NCBI GenBank assembly: GCA_007121785.1
Contig: SKJX01000048.1
Coordinates: forward strand, 1 to 43,970
Length of the DNA stretch: 43,970 nt
Reading direction: 5' to 3'
DNA from: Nitriliruptoraceae bacterium
Lineage (GTDB): Bacteria > Actinomycetota > Nitriliruptoria > Nitriliruptorales > Nitriliruptoraceae
The notes under the pieces are model-generated. The model saw nothing but the letters and a program-made list of their open reading frames with translations, had not been told where the DNA came from and ran no database searches. The first letter of the stretch is position 1, and every line of letters begins with the position of its first letter. Of the stretch, positions 37,757 through 43,970 are shown one piece after another. The translations under genes and the position numbers were made by a program.

Positions 37757-38595
37757 GCGGGCTCGCGAGCATGATCCCGTTCGGTGACGATGCCTCGCTG
37801 GAGCGGGCGTTCACCTGGTTGATCGACGAGGTGCCTGCCGGGGGCGCGCTGCCGTGGCTGGCGACGGTGCTCGCCCTCGGCCTGGGCGCGCTCCACGCGC
37901 TCGGACCGGGGCACGGCAAGGCGCTGGTCGCCGCCCACCTGGCCGGCTCGGACGGTCGTCCACGCGACGCTCTGGGCCTCGGTGGGCTCGTGGCGGTGAT
38001 GCACACCGGCTCGGTCCTGGTCGTCGGCGTCGCGCTCTTCGCGACCCGTGAGATCCCGGGCGGCGAGGACCTCGACGGCTGGCTCACCGCCGTCGCGGCC
38101 ACCGCCGTGCTCGCCGTCGGCGTCCGGGGGGTCCTCGCGCATCGGCGTGAGCGGTCCGGCGCCCACCGGGCCTCCCACCGAGGCGCGGCCACGTCCCCCG
38201 CCGTGGTCGGTGGGACGCACGTGGACACCCACACCCACACCCACCTCCCGCCGGCCGGTGTCGCACCGTTGTCACGCTCGGGCATCGTCGCGATCGCGGC
38301 ATCCGGCGGCCTACTCCCGAGCCCCGGGGCGTTCCTGGTGCTGGCGACGGCCCTGGCGATCGACCGGACCGGCTACGGCCTCGCCCTGGTCGCGGCGTTC
38401 GGGATCGGGCTCGGGTTGACGCTCGCGGGGATCGGCCTCGCCGTGCTCTACGGGCGCACCCTGCTCCTGCGGGCCGCGGAGCGCGGCTCCCGGCTCGGAC
38501 GCCTCACCCACGCCCTGCCGCTGCTCAGCTCCGTGGCGGTGCTGCTCGGCGGCACCGTGCTGCTGCTCGGCGCCATCTCGATGCTGACGAGCTGA
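37753..38595 (+). CDS. NicO/RcnA-type nickel/cobalt transporter
   Basis: 280 aa from ATG 37753 (ATGA overlap with the secreted-protein gene). About six membrane segments carry the NicO signature HALGPGHGKALVAAHLAG in the first helix-loop, then GLGGLVAVMHTGSVLVVGVALF. A His-rich cytoplasmic loop (HVDTHTHTHLP) separates two halves, as in RcnA exporters. The second half has ASGGLLPSPGAFLVLATALA and FGIGLGLTLAGIGLAVLYG. The family transports Ni2+/Co2+; export is favoured by the RcnA-like His loop. No metal regulator gene is adjacent. Confidence 0.85.
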   Translation: MSGLASMIPFGDDASLERAFTWLIDEVPAGGALPWLATVLALGLGALHALGPGHGKALVAAHLAGSDGRPRDALGLGGLVAVMHTGSVLVVGVALFATREIPGGEDLDGWLTAVAATAVLAVGVRGVLAHRRERSGAHRASHRGAATSPAVVGGTHVDTHTHTHLPPAGVAPLSRSGIVAIAASGGLLPSPGAFLVLATALAIDRTGYGLALVAAFGIGLGLTLAGIGLAVLYGRTLLLRAAERGSRLGRLTHALPLLSSVAVLLGGTVLLLGAISMLTS

Positions 38596-38658
38596 CCGAC
38601 GCGAGCACCGATGAGACGCGGGCGGTCACCACGGCGAGGTCGGCGGTGACGGCGTTAG

Positions 38659-38672
38659 GTGGTCGGCCACCC
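38659..38672. terminator. Hairpin GGTGG-TCGG-CCACC between NicO and SARP gene ends
   Basis: A perfect 5-bp stem with a 4-nt loop lies in the 83-bp gap between two convergent stops. A second, looser pair GTCACC/GGTGAC lies just upstream (about 38626-38650). A weak bidirectional terminator candidate. Confidence 0.35.
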
Positions 38673-38678
38673 GGTCGT

Positions 38679-41600
38679 TCAGGCCGACGGTCCGTCCGGG
38701 GAGCGGCCCGTCGCGTCACCGTGTGTCTCGATGGTCGCCAGGGCGACGTCGACGACCTCATGGGGATGCAGGCGTCGGCCGTGTGCTGAGGCGGCGTCGA
38801 ACCGTTCCTGGCCGAGGCGCTCCTGCGCGGTGACCAGGACGTGCTGGAGCCGGTCCGCCTCGGTCCCGAAGGTCGGTGGGGCGCTCCCGTCGGCATCCGC
38901 GGCCGCGGTGATGACGACGGCCGACGCATGGATGCCGAGATGGGCCAGCAGCTCCGCGACGTTGCGTAGCGTGGTCCACTGCTGGGTCCAGTTGCCGCTG
39001 CGGCGCCAGTGGCGTAGCAGTTCCGCGTAGGCGGGCGCGGCTGCGGCCGGGTCATGGTGACGCGCGCGCAAGGAGGCGGCGGTCAGCCGAGCGACGCCTT
39101 CGACGAACCGGGCACCACAGTTCGCGGCGAGCTCCACCGCCTCCTCGACCAGCTCGAGCGCAGCGTCCGGCTCCGACTCCGCGCGGCATTCACCGCACGC
39201 GTAGCGAGCGAAGGCCCGCGCCGCCGGCCCGGCGTGCGCGGCGACGCGGTCGGCTTCGTCCGCGGTCCCGACGGCTGCGGTGATCCGACCCGTGTAGGCA
39301 CGCGCGAGCGCGACCGCACCGAGGGCGTTGGCCTCGGCGTCGGTGTCCTCGAGGCGACGCGCGAGCCACACGAGCTCGTCGAAGGCGGCCTCGGCGTCGG
39401 CCAGGCGACCCTCGAAGAACGCCACGTCTCCGGCCGCCTCGAGCGAGAGGACGTGGGCCGGGTCGTCCGGTCCCGAGCCGAGCACCATCGCCTGCTCAGC
39501 GAGGCGGCGCGCTCGCGGAAGGTCACCGCTCATCCAGGCGGCGGTGGCTGCGGCGGCGTGGACCTGGGGTCCGGCGGCCTCCTGGCGGTCGCCGGGCATC
39601 TCCAGCACGTCATCGGCCCAGCCCAGCAGTTCGGTCCCGGGGCGCCAGTAGTCGAACCAGAACACCGCGGTCACCAGTCGCGCGAGCCCGGCAGCATCCC
39701 CGACCAGCCGCACCCGTCGGCGCGCAGCGCGAAGATCGTCGAGGGCAGCTTCCAGCCACCGGCGTCCCGCCTCGGTCAGTGGCGGGCCGGCAGCACGCTC
39801 GGCACCGGCGATCATCGTGGCGGCGTGACGGTCGGCGACGTCGGCGGCTTCGCCGCCATCCGCCAGGCGCTGGCGGGCCACGGCCCGCACGGGACGTAGC
39901 AGGCGGTAGCACAGGGCGTCGCCGCTCGCGTCCCGGGCTCGGGTGAGCAGCGAGCGTTCGGCCAGCTCGGCGAGCTGTGCGACGGTGTCGGCGCGCCCCT
40001 GGTCCTCGGGAGCGCAGACGGTGTGGGCCTCGTCGACGCCGAAGGCGCCGGCGAAGACGCTGAGCCGCTCGAACAGCCGCTGGGTTGGCGGGTCGAGCAG
40101 CCGGTAGGACCAGTCGACGACCGCCCACAGATCGCGGTGCCGCTCGGGCTGGCCGCGTCGGACGCCGACGACGTCTGGCGCGTCCTGGGCCAGCGCGGCC
40201 TGCAGCTCCGCGAGCGGTACCGCACCGGCTCGGGCCGCGGCGAGCTCGATCGCAAGCGGCAGCCCTTCCAGTTGTCGGCACACCTCCTCGACGCGCTCCA
40301 TCTCGGCGCGGATGTCCGCACCGGCCGGTGCGGCCCGCTCGAGGAACAGGCGCACCGCCGCAGGCAGCTCGGTGTCCTCGTCGCCGGCCTCGCTCGGCAG
40401 TGGCGCGACGGGTAGCACGTGCTCGCCGTCGACCGCGAGCCGCTCCCGGCTGGTGGCCAGTACCCGCACCGGCGAGGCGCGTTGCACCAGTTCGTGGGCC
40501 AGCGGCGCGACCACCTCCAGCAGATGCTCGGCGTTGTCGAGCACGACCAACAGCCGACGCCCCGCCAGCGCATCGGTCAGGGTGCCGACCGCTTCCTCGG
40601 AGACGGGTTGGCCATGCGCGAGGTCGACACCGGCGACGGACGCCACCGCGTGTGGCACCGCGTCGACGTCGGCCAGAGCAGCGAGATCGACCCAGACGAT
40701 CTCCTCCTCGACGGGCTCGGCGTCGCGACCAGCATCGCTGGCGACCTCCGCGGCGATGCGTGTCTTGCCGACGCCACCGGGGCCCGTCAGCGTCACCAGG
40801 CGGTGTGTCTGCAGGGCGGCGCACACCGCGTCGACCTCCGCGTCGCGCCCCACGAGGGAGGTGACGATCGGCGGCCTGACCTCCGCCCACGGCGTCGGCG
40901 GCGCAGGTCGAGCTTCCGCGGGCACGGCGTGACGGGCGAGCTCGCCACGCAGGATCGCGCCCTCGAGTTCTCCCAGTGGCTGCGAGGGCTCGAGGCCGGT
41001 CTCGTCGGCCAGCCGTGTTCGGTACGCGCGGTAGGCCGCCAGCGCATCGTTGTCGCGACCGAGCGCCACCAGCGCGCGCATCTGCAGCTCCACGAACCGC
41101 TCGCGCCACGGATGGTCGGCGACCAGTGCCTCGAGCTCGCCGGCGACGTCGACGGCCTCCCCGAGCACGAGCCGGCAGGCGGCACGCTGCTCCAGCGCGA
41201 CGAGCCGCCGCTCCTCGAGCCGGAGCGCCTCAGCGCGAGCGAGGTCGTCTGCGAACCCCGCGTAGGCCGGCCCGCGCCACAGCCCGAGAGCCTCGTCGAG
41301 GCGTGCGCACGCCACCTCCGCCTGGTCGGGTGGCCGCGGCGTCCCGGCCAGCAACTGCTCGAAACGCTGCGCATCGACCTCGTCCGGACCGACGTCGAGC
41401 AGGTAGCCCGGACTGCGGGTGCGCAGCGCCACGTCCGCACCCAGCGTCTCCCGCAGTCGTGCCACGTAGGTCTGGACGGCGTTGCATGGATCGGCCGGTG
41501 GCTCATCGCCCCAGAGGGCATCGGCGAGCGCGTCGGTCGACACCACCTCGCCCGCATCGACCAGGAGGCGGGCCAGCAGCGTGCGTTGTCGGGCGCTGCG

Positions 41601-41693
41601 AAGCGGTACGACCTCGCCGTTCCGACGGATCTCCAGCGCACCGAGCACGCGCAGCTCGGCAGCCGGCTCGGGTCGATGTGCCTCAACCATCAC
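38679..41693 (-). CDS. SARP/BTAD-STAND (AfsR-like) transcriptional regulator
   Basis: 1004 aa from GTG 41693; the next codon but one, ATG 41690, is the annotation-style start. A TACGCT -10 lies exactly 7 nt before the GTG. Numbering from ATG 41690: the OmpR-type winged helix at ~12-100 (LRVLGALEIRRNGEVVPLRS, TYVARLRETLG) and BTAD to ~250 (FEQLLAG, LQMRALVALGRDNDALAAYRAYR). The STAND/NB-ARC NTPase has Walker A LTGPGGVGKT at 301-310, a LLVVLDNAEHLL Walker B and LPLAIELAAARAG, and ~400 residues of C-terminal TPR-like helices follow. AfsR-type regulators activate metabolite clusters in response to phosphorylation or ligands. Divergent from a methyltransferase and secreted cupin, its likely targets. 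Confidence 0.92.
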   Translation of the reverse strand: MMVEAHRPEPAAELRVLGALEIRRNGEVVPLRSARQRTLLARLLVDAGEVVSTDALADALWGDEPPADPCNAVQTYVARLRETLGADVALRTRSPGYLLDVGPDEVDAQRFEQLLAGTPRPPDQAEVACARLDEALGLWRGPAYAGFADDLARAEALRLEERRLVALEQRAACRLVLGEAVDVAGELEALVADHPWRERFVELQMRALVALGRDNDALAAYRAYRTRLADETGLEPSQPLGELEGAILRGELARHAVPAEARPAPPTPWAEVRPPIVTSLVGRDAEVDAVCAALQTHRLVTLTGPGGVGKTRIAAEVASDAGRDAEPVEEEIVWVDLAALADVDAVPHAVASVAGVDLAHGQPVSEEAVGTLTDALAGRRLLVVLDNAEHLLEVVAPLAHELVQRASPVRVLATSRERLAVDGEHVLPVAPLPSEAGDEDTELPAAVRLFLERAAPAGADIRAEMERVEEVCRQLEGLPLAIELAAARAGAVPLAELQAALAQDAPDVVGVRRGQPERHRDLWAVVDWSYRLLDPPTQRLFERLSVFAGAFGVDEAHTVCAPEDQGRADTVAQLAELAERSLLTRARDASGDALCYRLLRPVRAVARQRLADGGEAADVADRHAATMIAGAERAAGPPLTEAGRRWLEAALDDLRAARRRVRLVGDAAGLARLVTAVFWFDYWRPGTELLGWADDVLEMPGDRQEAAGPQVHAAAATAAWMSGDLPRARRLAEQAMVLGSGPDDPAHVLSLEAAGDVAFFEGRLADAEAAFDELVWLARRLEDTDAEANALGAVALARAYTGRITAAVGTADEADRVAAHAGPAARAFARYACGECRAESEPDAALELVEEAVELAANCGARFVEGVARLTAASLRARHHDPAAAAPAYAELLRHWRRSGNWTQQWTTLRNVAELLAHLGIHASAVVITAAADADGSAPPTFGTEADRLQHVLVTAQERLGQERFDAASAHGRRLHPHEVVDVALATIETHGDATGRSPDGPSA

Positions 41694-41700
41694 ACCGGCC

Positions 41701-41706
41701 AGCGTA
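41701..41706 (-). promoter_or_regulatory. Putative -10 box TACGCT, leaderless SARP promoter
   Basis: Minus-strand TACGCT, 7 nt, then GTG (41693) and ATG (41690) in the same frame. There is no purine-rich ribosome site in the short interval, so a leaderless transcript starting at GTG is likely. Confidence 0.5.
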
Positions 41707-41815
41707 CGGGCCCGGTGGCTGCGCGCTGAGGACCTTGTACGCCAGCTGTGACCGAACCGCAAGCGGCCCCGCGCACGCTGCCCTCACCTTCCGAACCGAC
41801 CCAGAGGAGCCGCTG

Positions 41816-42892
41816 ATGAACGCCGCAACGCTCGACCGAGAGCGCCTCGAGACCTTCGAGCACCAGCTGATCGACACCCTCAACCGCGGCGCGCTGTGCC
41901 TGATGATCTCCATCGGCCACCGCACCGGGCTGTTCGACGCCCTGGCCGAAGCCGGTCAGGTGGACGCCGCGGCACTGGCGCAGCGCGCCGGGCTGCACGA
42001 GCGCTACGTCACCGAGTGGCTCGGGGCGATGGTGACCGGAGGCATCGTCGACCACGACGCCCAGACGGGCACCTACGAGCTCCCAGCCGAGCACGCGCAG
42101 GTGATCACCCGCAGCGGGGAGGAGAACCTCGCGGTGTTCGCGCAGTACATCCCGGAGTTCGCGTCGAACGAGGACGCCATCCTCACCTGTTTCCGCGAGG
42201 GAGGCGGGCTCGGCTACGAGCACTTCCCCCGCTTCCACGAGATCATGGAGGAGGAGAGTGCCCAGTCGGTGCTGCCGGCGCTGCGTGAGCACATCTTCCC
42301 GCTGGTGCCCGGGCTGATCGACCGCCTCGAGCGGGGCATCCACGTCATCGACGTCGGCTGCGGCCGCGGCCGGGCGCTCAACGAGCTCGCCACCTGGTTC
42401 CCCAACAGTCGCTTCACCGGCTACGACCTCTCCGAGGCATCGATCCGCTACGCCCGTGACACGGCGGCGGCCCGCGGCCTGGAAAACGTCGGCTTCCACG
42501 CGCTGGACGCAGCGCGGATCGGCGAGGTGGAACCGGAGGGTGGCACCGACCTCGTGGTCACCTTCGATGCGGTGCACGACCAGGCCGACCCGGATGCGGT
42601 CGCGGCCGGTATCCGCCACGCGCTGGCCGACGACGGTGTCTACCTCGCCCAGGACATCGACGCGTCCAGCAGCCACCACGGCGACCTCGACCATCCCTTG
42701 GGGCCCTTCGTCTACACGGCATCGTGCCTGCACTGCATGACCGTGTCGCTGGCCGCCGACGGGGCCGGCTACGGGGCGATGTGGGGCCGCGAGCGCGCCC
42801 GGGACCTCTTCCGCCGCGCCGGCTTCCGCGACGTCGAGGTCCACAAGCTCGAGCACGACCCGGTGGGCGTCTTCTACGTCTGCCGGCCGTAG
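41816..42892 (+). CDS. Class I SAM-dependent methyltransferase with N-terminal winged-helix domain (Rv2258c-like)
   Basis: 358 aa from ATG 41816, with AGAGGAG 5 nt upstream. An N-terminal winged-helix/dimerisation domain (residues ~15-90: LMISIGHRTGLFDALAE, LAQRAGLHERYVTEWLGAMV) is followed by a Rossmann methyltransferase: motif I HVIDVGCGRGRALNELA, acidic residue in FTGYDLSEASI, DAARIG, motif IV TDLVVTFDAVHDQADP. A HGDLDHPLGPFVYTASCLHCM loop near the substrate site is typical of the Rv2258c-like group. The acceptor is unknown. Divergent from the SARP gene and followed 34 nt later by a secreted cupin. Confidence 0.88.
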   Translation: MNAATLDRERLETFEHQLIDTLNRGALCLMISIGHRTGLFDALAEAGQVDAAALAQRAGLHERYVTEWLGAMVTGGIVDHDAQTGTYELPAEHAQVITRSGEENLAVFAQYIPEFASNEDAILTCFREGGGLGYEHFPRFHEIMEEESAQSVLPALREHIFPLVPGLIDRLERGIHVIDVGCGRGRALNELATWFPNSRFTGYDLSEASIRYARDTAAARGLENVGFHALDAARIGEVEPEGGTDLVVTFDAVHDQADPDAVAAGIRHALADDGVYLAQDIDASSSHHGDLDHPLGPFVYTASCLHCMTVSLAADGAGYGAMWGRERARDLFRRAGFRDVEVHKLEHDPVGVFYVCRP

Positions 42893-42926
42893 CACCGGAC
42901 CGACCGAGCACAGGGAGGAGATCGAG

Positions 42927-43493
42927 ATGGAACGCACGACACGCTCCGCACGCACGGTGGCGATGCTGCTGACGTTCGCCGCCCTCGCGGTGTTCGCCCC
43001 CTTCGGCGGTACGACGCTGCCGACCCAAGCCGACGAAGCAGGCGAAGCAGGCGACAGCGAGGAGCCGCTTGCCGGACCCGCGACCTTCGCCGACGACGTC
43101 GCGGTGCAGATCCGAGACGGGCTGGACGGTCGCGGCACCGAGGTGATCAACCTCCGCGATGCCTCGGACGTGGTCGTCGACGAGGCCGCCGTGCCAGCCG
43201 GTGCGGTGCTGCCGTGGCACACCCACCCAGGCCCGCTCGTGATGGTAGTGGCCGAAGGTGAGTTCACCTACGTCTCCGCCGACGACTGCGTCCGCCGCAC
43301 CTATCAGGAGGGCGAGGCGCTGATCGACCCCGGCGGCGACAACATCCACACGGCCTACAACCCCCAGGAGGAGGGCGACACCGTGCTCGTCGCGGTCTAC
43401 CTCGGCGTCCCCGACGACGAGGAGCTGACCACCCCCGTGGACGCGGACGAGGCGCAGGCTCTCGATGAGGAGTGCGGCATCGACACGTCCTGA
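42927..43493 (+). CDS. Secreted cupin-domain protein
   Basis: 188 aa from ATG 42927, with GGAGGAG upstream. A signal peptide (MERTTRSARTVAMLLTFAALAVFAPF) with an Ala-rich cleavage region precedes an acidic linker. The cupin core has motif 1 as LPWHTHPGPLVMVVAEGEFTYV (metal ligands His, His, Glu) and motif 2 around ALIDPGGDNIHTAYNP (His). The tail is acidic with one Cys. Such small cupins may bind a metal or act as a sensor or enzyme outside the cell. No catalytic assignment. Probably co-transcribed with the methyltransferase gene. Confidence 0.82.
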   Translation: MERTTRSARTVAMLLTFAALAVFAPFGGTTLPTQADEAGEAGDSEEPLAGPATFADDVAVQIRDGLDGRGTEVINLRDASDVVVDEAAVPAGAVLPWHTHPGPLVMVVAEGEFTYVSADDCVRRTYQEGEALIDPGGDNIHTAYNPQEEGDTVLVAVYLGVPDDEELTTPVDADEAQALDEECGIDTS

Positions 43494-43501
43494 CCGCCGT
43501 G

Positions 43502-43587
43502 CCCGATGGTGCGCGCCCGGGCGCCCAGAAGGCACCAGCCAGGCGGCACCATCGGGTTCGCCGCCACGCCTCGTTCCCGATGGGAAC
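43502..43587. other. Dense inverted-repeat cluster between convergent cupin and erpA ends
   Basis: CCCGATGGTGC (43502-43512) pairs perfectly with GCACCATCGGG (43546-43556). A 12-bp palindrome GCGCCCGGGCGC lies between (43513-43524). GTTCCC-GAT-GGGAAC forms a hairpin at 43573-43587. CCATCGGG (43549-43556) can alternatively pair with CCCGATGG (43576-43583), so two structures exclude each other. Probably a bidirectional terminator, or possibly a structured RNA. Confidence 0.55.
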
Positions 43588-43623
43588 CCGCGCGACGTCC
43601 CCGCACGAGCCCGCAGAGAGACG

Positions 43624-43968
43624 TCAGAACGTGGCGCTGTCCCCGCAGGCGCAGGAGCCGGAGGAGTTCGGGTTCTCGATCGAGAAGCCGGACGCCTCCA
43701 GCGACTCCTTCCAGTCGATCACGGAGCCGCCGACGTACGGCGTCGACATCCGGTCGATCCGGAGCGTGATGCCGTGCTGGACGTCCTCGAGGTCCCCCTC
43801 GAGCTGCCGGTCGTCGAAGAACAGCGCGTAGCGGAAGCCAGCGCACCCGCCCGCCTGCACCGCGACGCGCAGCGCGACGTCGTCGACGTCGGGCTGGTCC
43901 TCGAGGAAGCTGCGGACCTTCTCGGCGGCCGTCTCGGTCAGGGTGATCACGTGCTCGGTGGTGTCCAC
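43624..43968 (-). CDS. erpA: ErpA/IscA-type iron-sulfur cluster carrier (HesB family)
   Basis: 114 aa from GTG 43968 at the extreme window edge; an upstream start outside the window is possible, though HVITLTETAAEKVRSFL sits at the normal family position. A-type carrier features: LRVAVQAGGCAGFRYALFF (first Cys), YVGGSVIDWKESLEASGFSIENPN, and the C-terminal SCACGDSATF with two Cys in CXC. It receives Fe-S clusters from the scaffold and delivers them to target enzymes. The full set of three cysteines is present. The WhiB protein 14 kb away is one potential kind of client. Confidence 0.9.
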   Translation of the reverse strand: MDTTEHVITLTETAAEKVRSFLEDQPDVDDVALRVAVQAGGCAGFRYALFFDDRQLEGDLEDVQHGITLRIDRMSTPYVGGSVIDWKESLEASGFSIENPNSSGSCACGDSATF

Positions 43969-43970
43969 GG

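Noticed and set aside
41694..41815. SARP heptamer direct repeats in the SARP-methyltransferase gap
   Set aside because: I could not find regularly spaced TCGAG-type repeats by eye, only scattered GTACG words.

Overview
This window looks like chromosome from a high-GC, deep-branching actinobacterium. The evidence is G+C-rich codon use with many GTG starts, a WhiB-family iron-sulfur protein, a SARP/BTAD-STAND regulator, a PASTA-domain Ser/Thr kinase, a PimB'-like phosphatidylinositol mannosyltransferase and a DnaQ-UvrC fusion nuclease. Strongly acidic exported proteins and an osmoprotectant-binding lipoprotein would fit a halotolerant lineage such as Nitriliruptoria, but that placement is a guess. 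I see no phage, IS element, CRISPR array, rRNA or tRNA. This reads as core chromosome in which genes are packed into short, often translationally coupled units.

Layout. 1-4470: the end of a polyphosphate kinase 2 gene, an orphan glycine-betaine-type binding lipoprotein, a thioredoxin-fold lipoprotein with a small membrane protein, an unknown gene and a coiled-coil lipoprotein. 4547-7678: a PASTA kinase facing a zinc-ribbon/TM/discoidin-like protein. 7921-12566: DAHP synthase, L-threonine aldolase, inositol-monophosphatase-family enzyme, glycerol kinase. 12567-18601: a 35-bp tandem duplication, an unknown gene, a Sir2 deacylase, MsrB, a PlsC-like acyltransferase, a DUF2007-like membrane protein and an S9 peptidase. 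18704-28049 is the most interesting stretch: ROK glucokinase, a Cys-motif protein and an ArsA-HSP20 ATPase are coupled by GTGA overlaps; then come SRPBCC and alpha/beta-hydrolase genes, a 13-TM protein with a degenerate endonuclease/exonuclease/phosphatase (EEP) domain, and a coupled DUF309 / zinc-ribbon / NYN-nuclease / PimB' operon. 28153-36224: MutM, TetR, WhiB, DnaQ-UvrC under a putative SOS box, a receiver-TrpD-CsaA-like-BsuPI-like operon, and a Usp-TusA pair. 36248-43970: an unknown gene, a NicO-type nickel/cobalt exporter with a secreted partner, a SARP regulator divergent from a methyltransferase and a secreted cupin, and an ErpA-like Fe-S carrier.

The gene content from plsC through ArsA, SRPBCC, PimB', DnaQ-UvrC to trpD parallels the Mycobacterium tuberculosis Rv2182c-Rv2192c neighbourhood as I remember it. 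It is interrupted by glucokinase, as in the Streptomyces glkA region. This suggests an ancient actinobacterial block tied to inositol-phospholipid biogenesis.

Regulation visible in the sequence: TANNNT -10 boxes recur. In several cases they sit exactly 7-8 nt before a start codon, which points to leaderless transcription (mutM, the betaine-binding lipoprotein, the coiled-coil lipoprotein, SARP). Two pairs of promoters share long near-identical sequence. Several divergent promoters overlap on a palindromic CTAGG/AGCCTA core.
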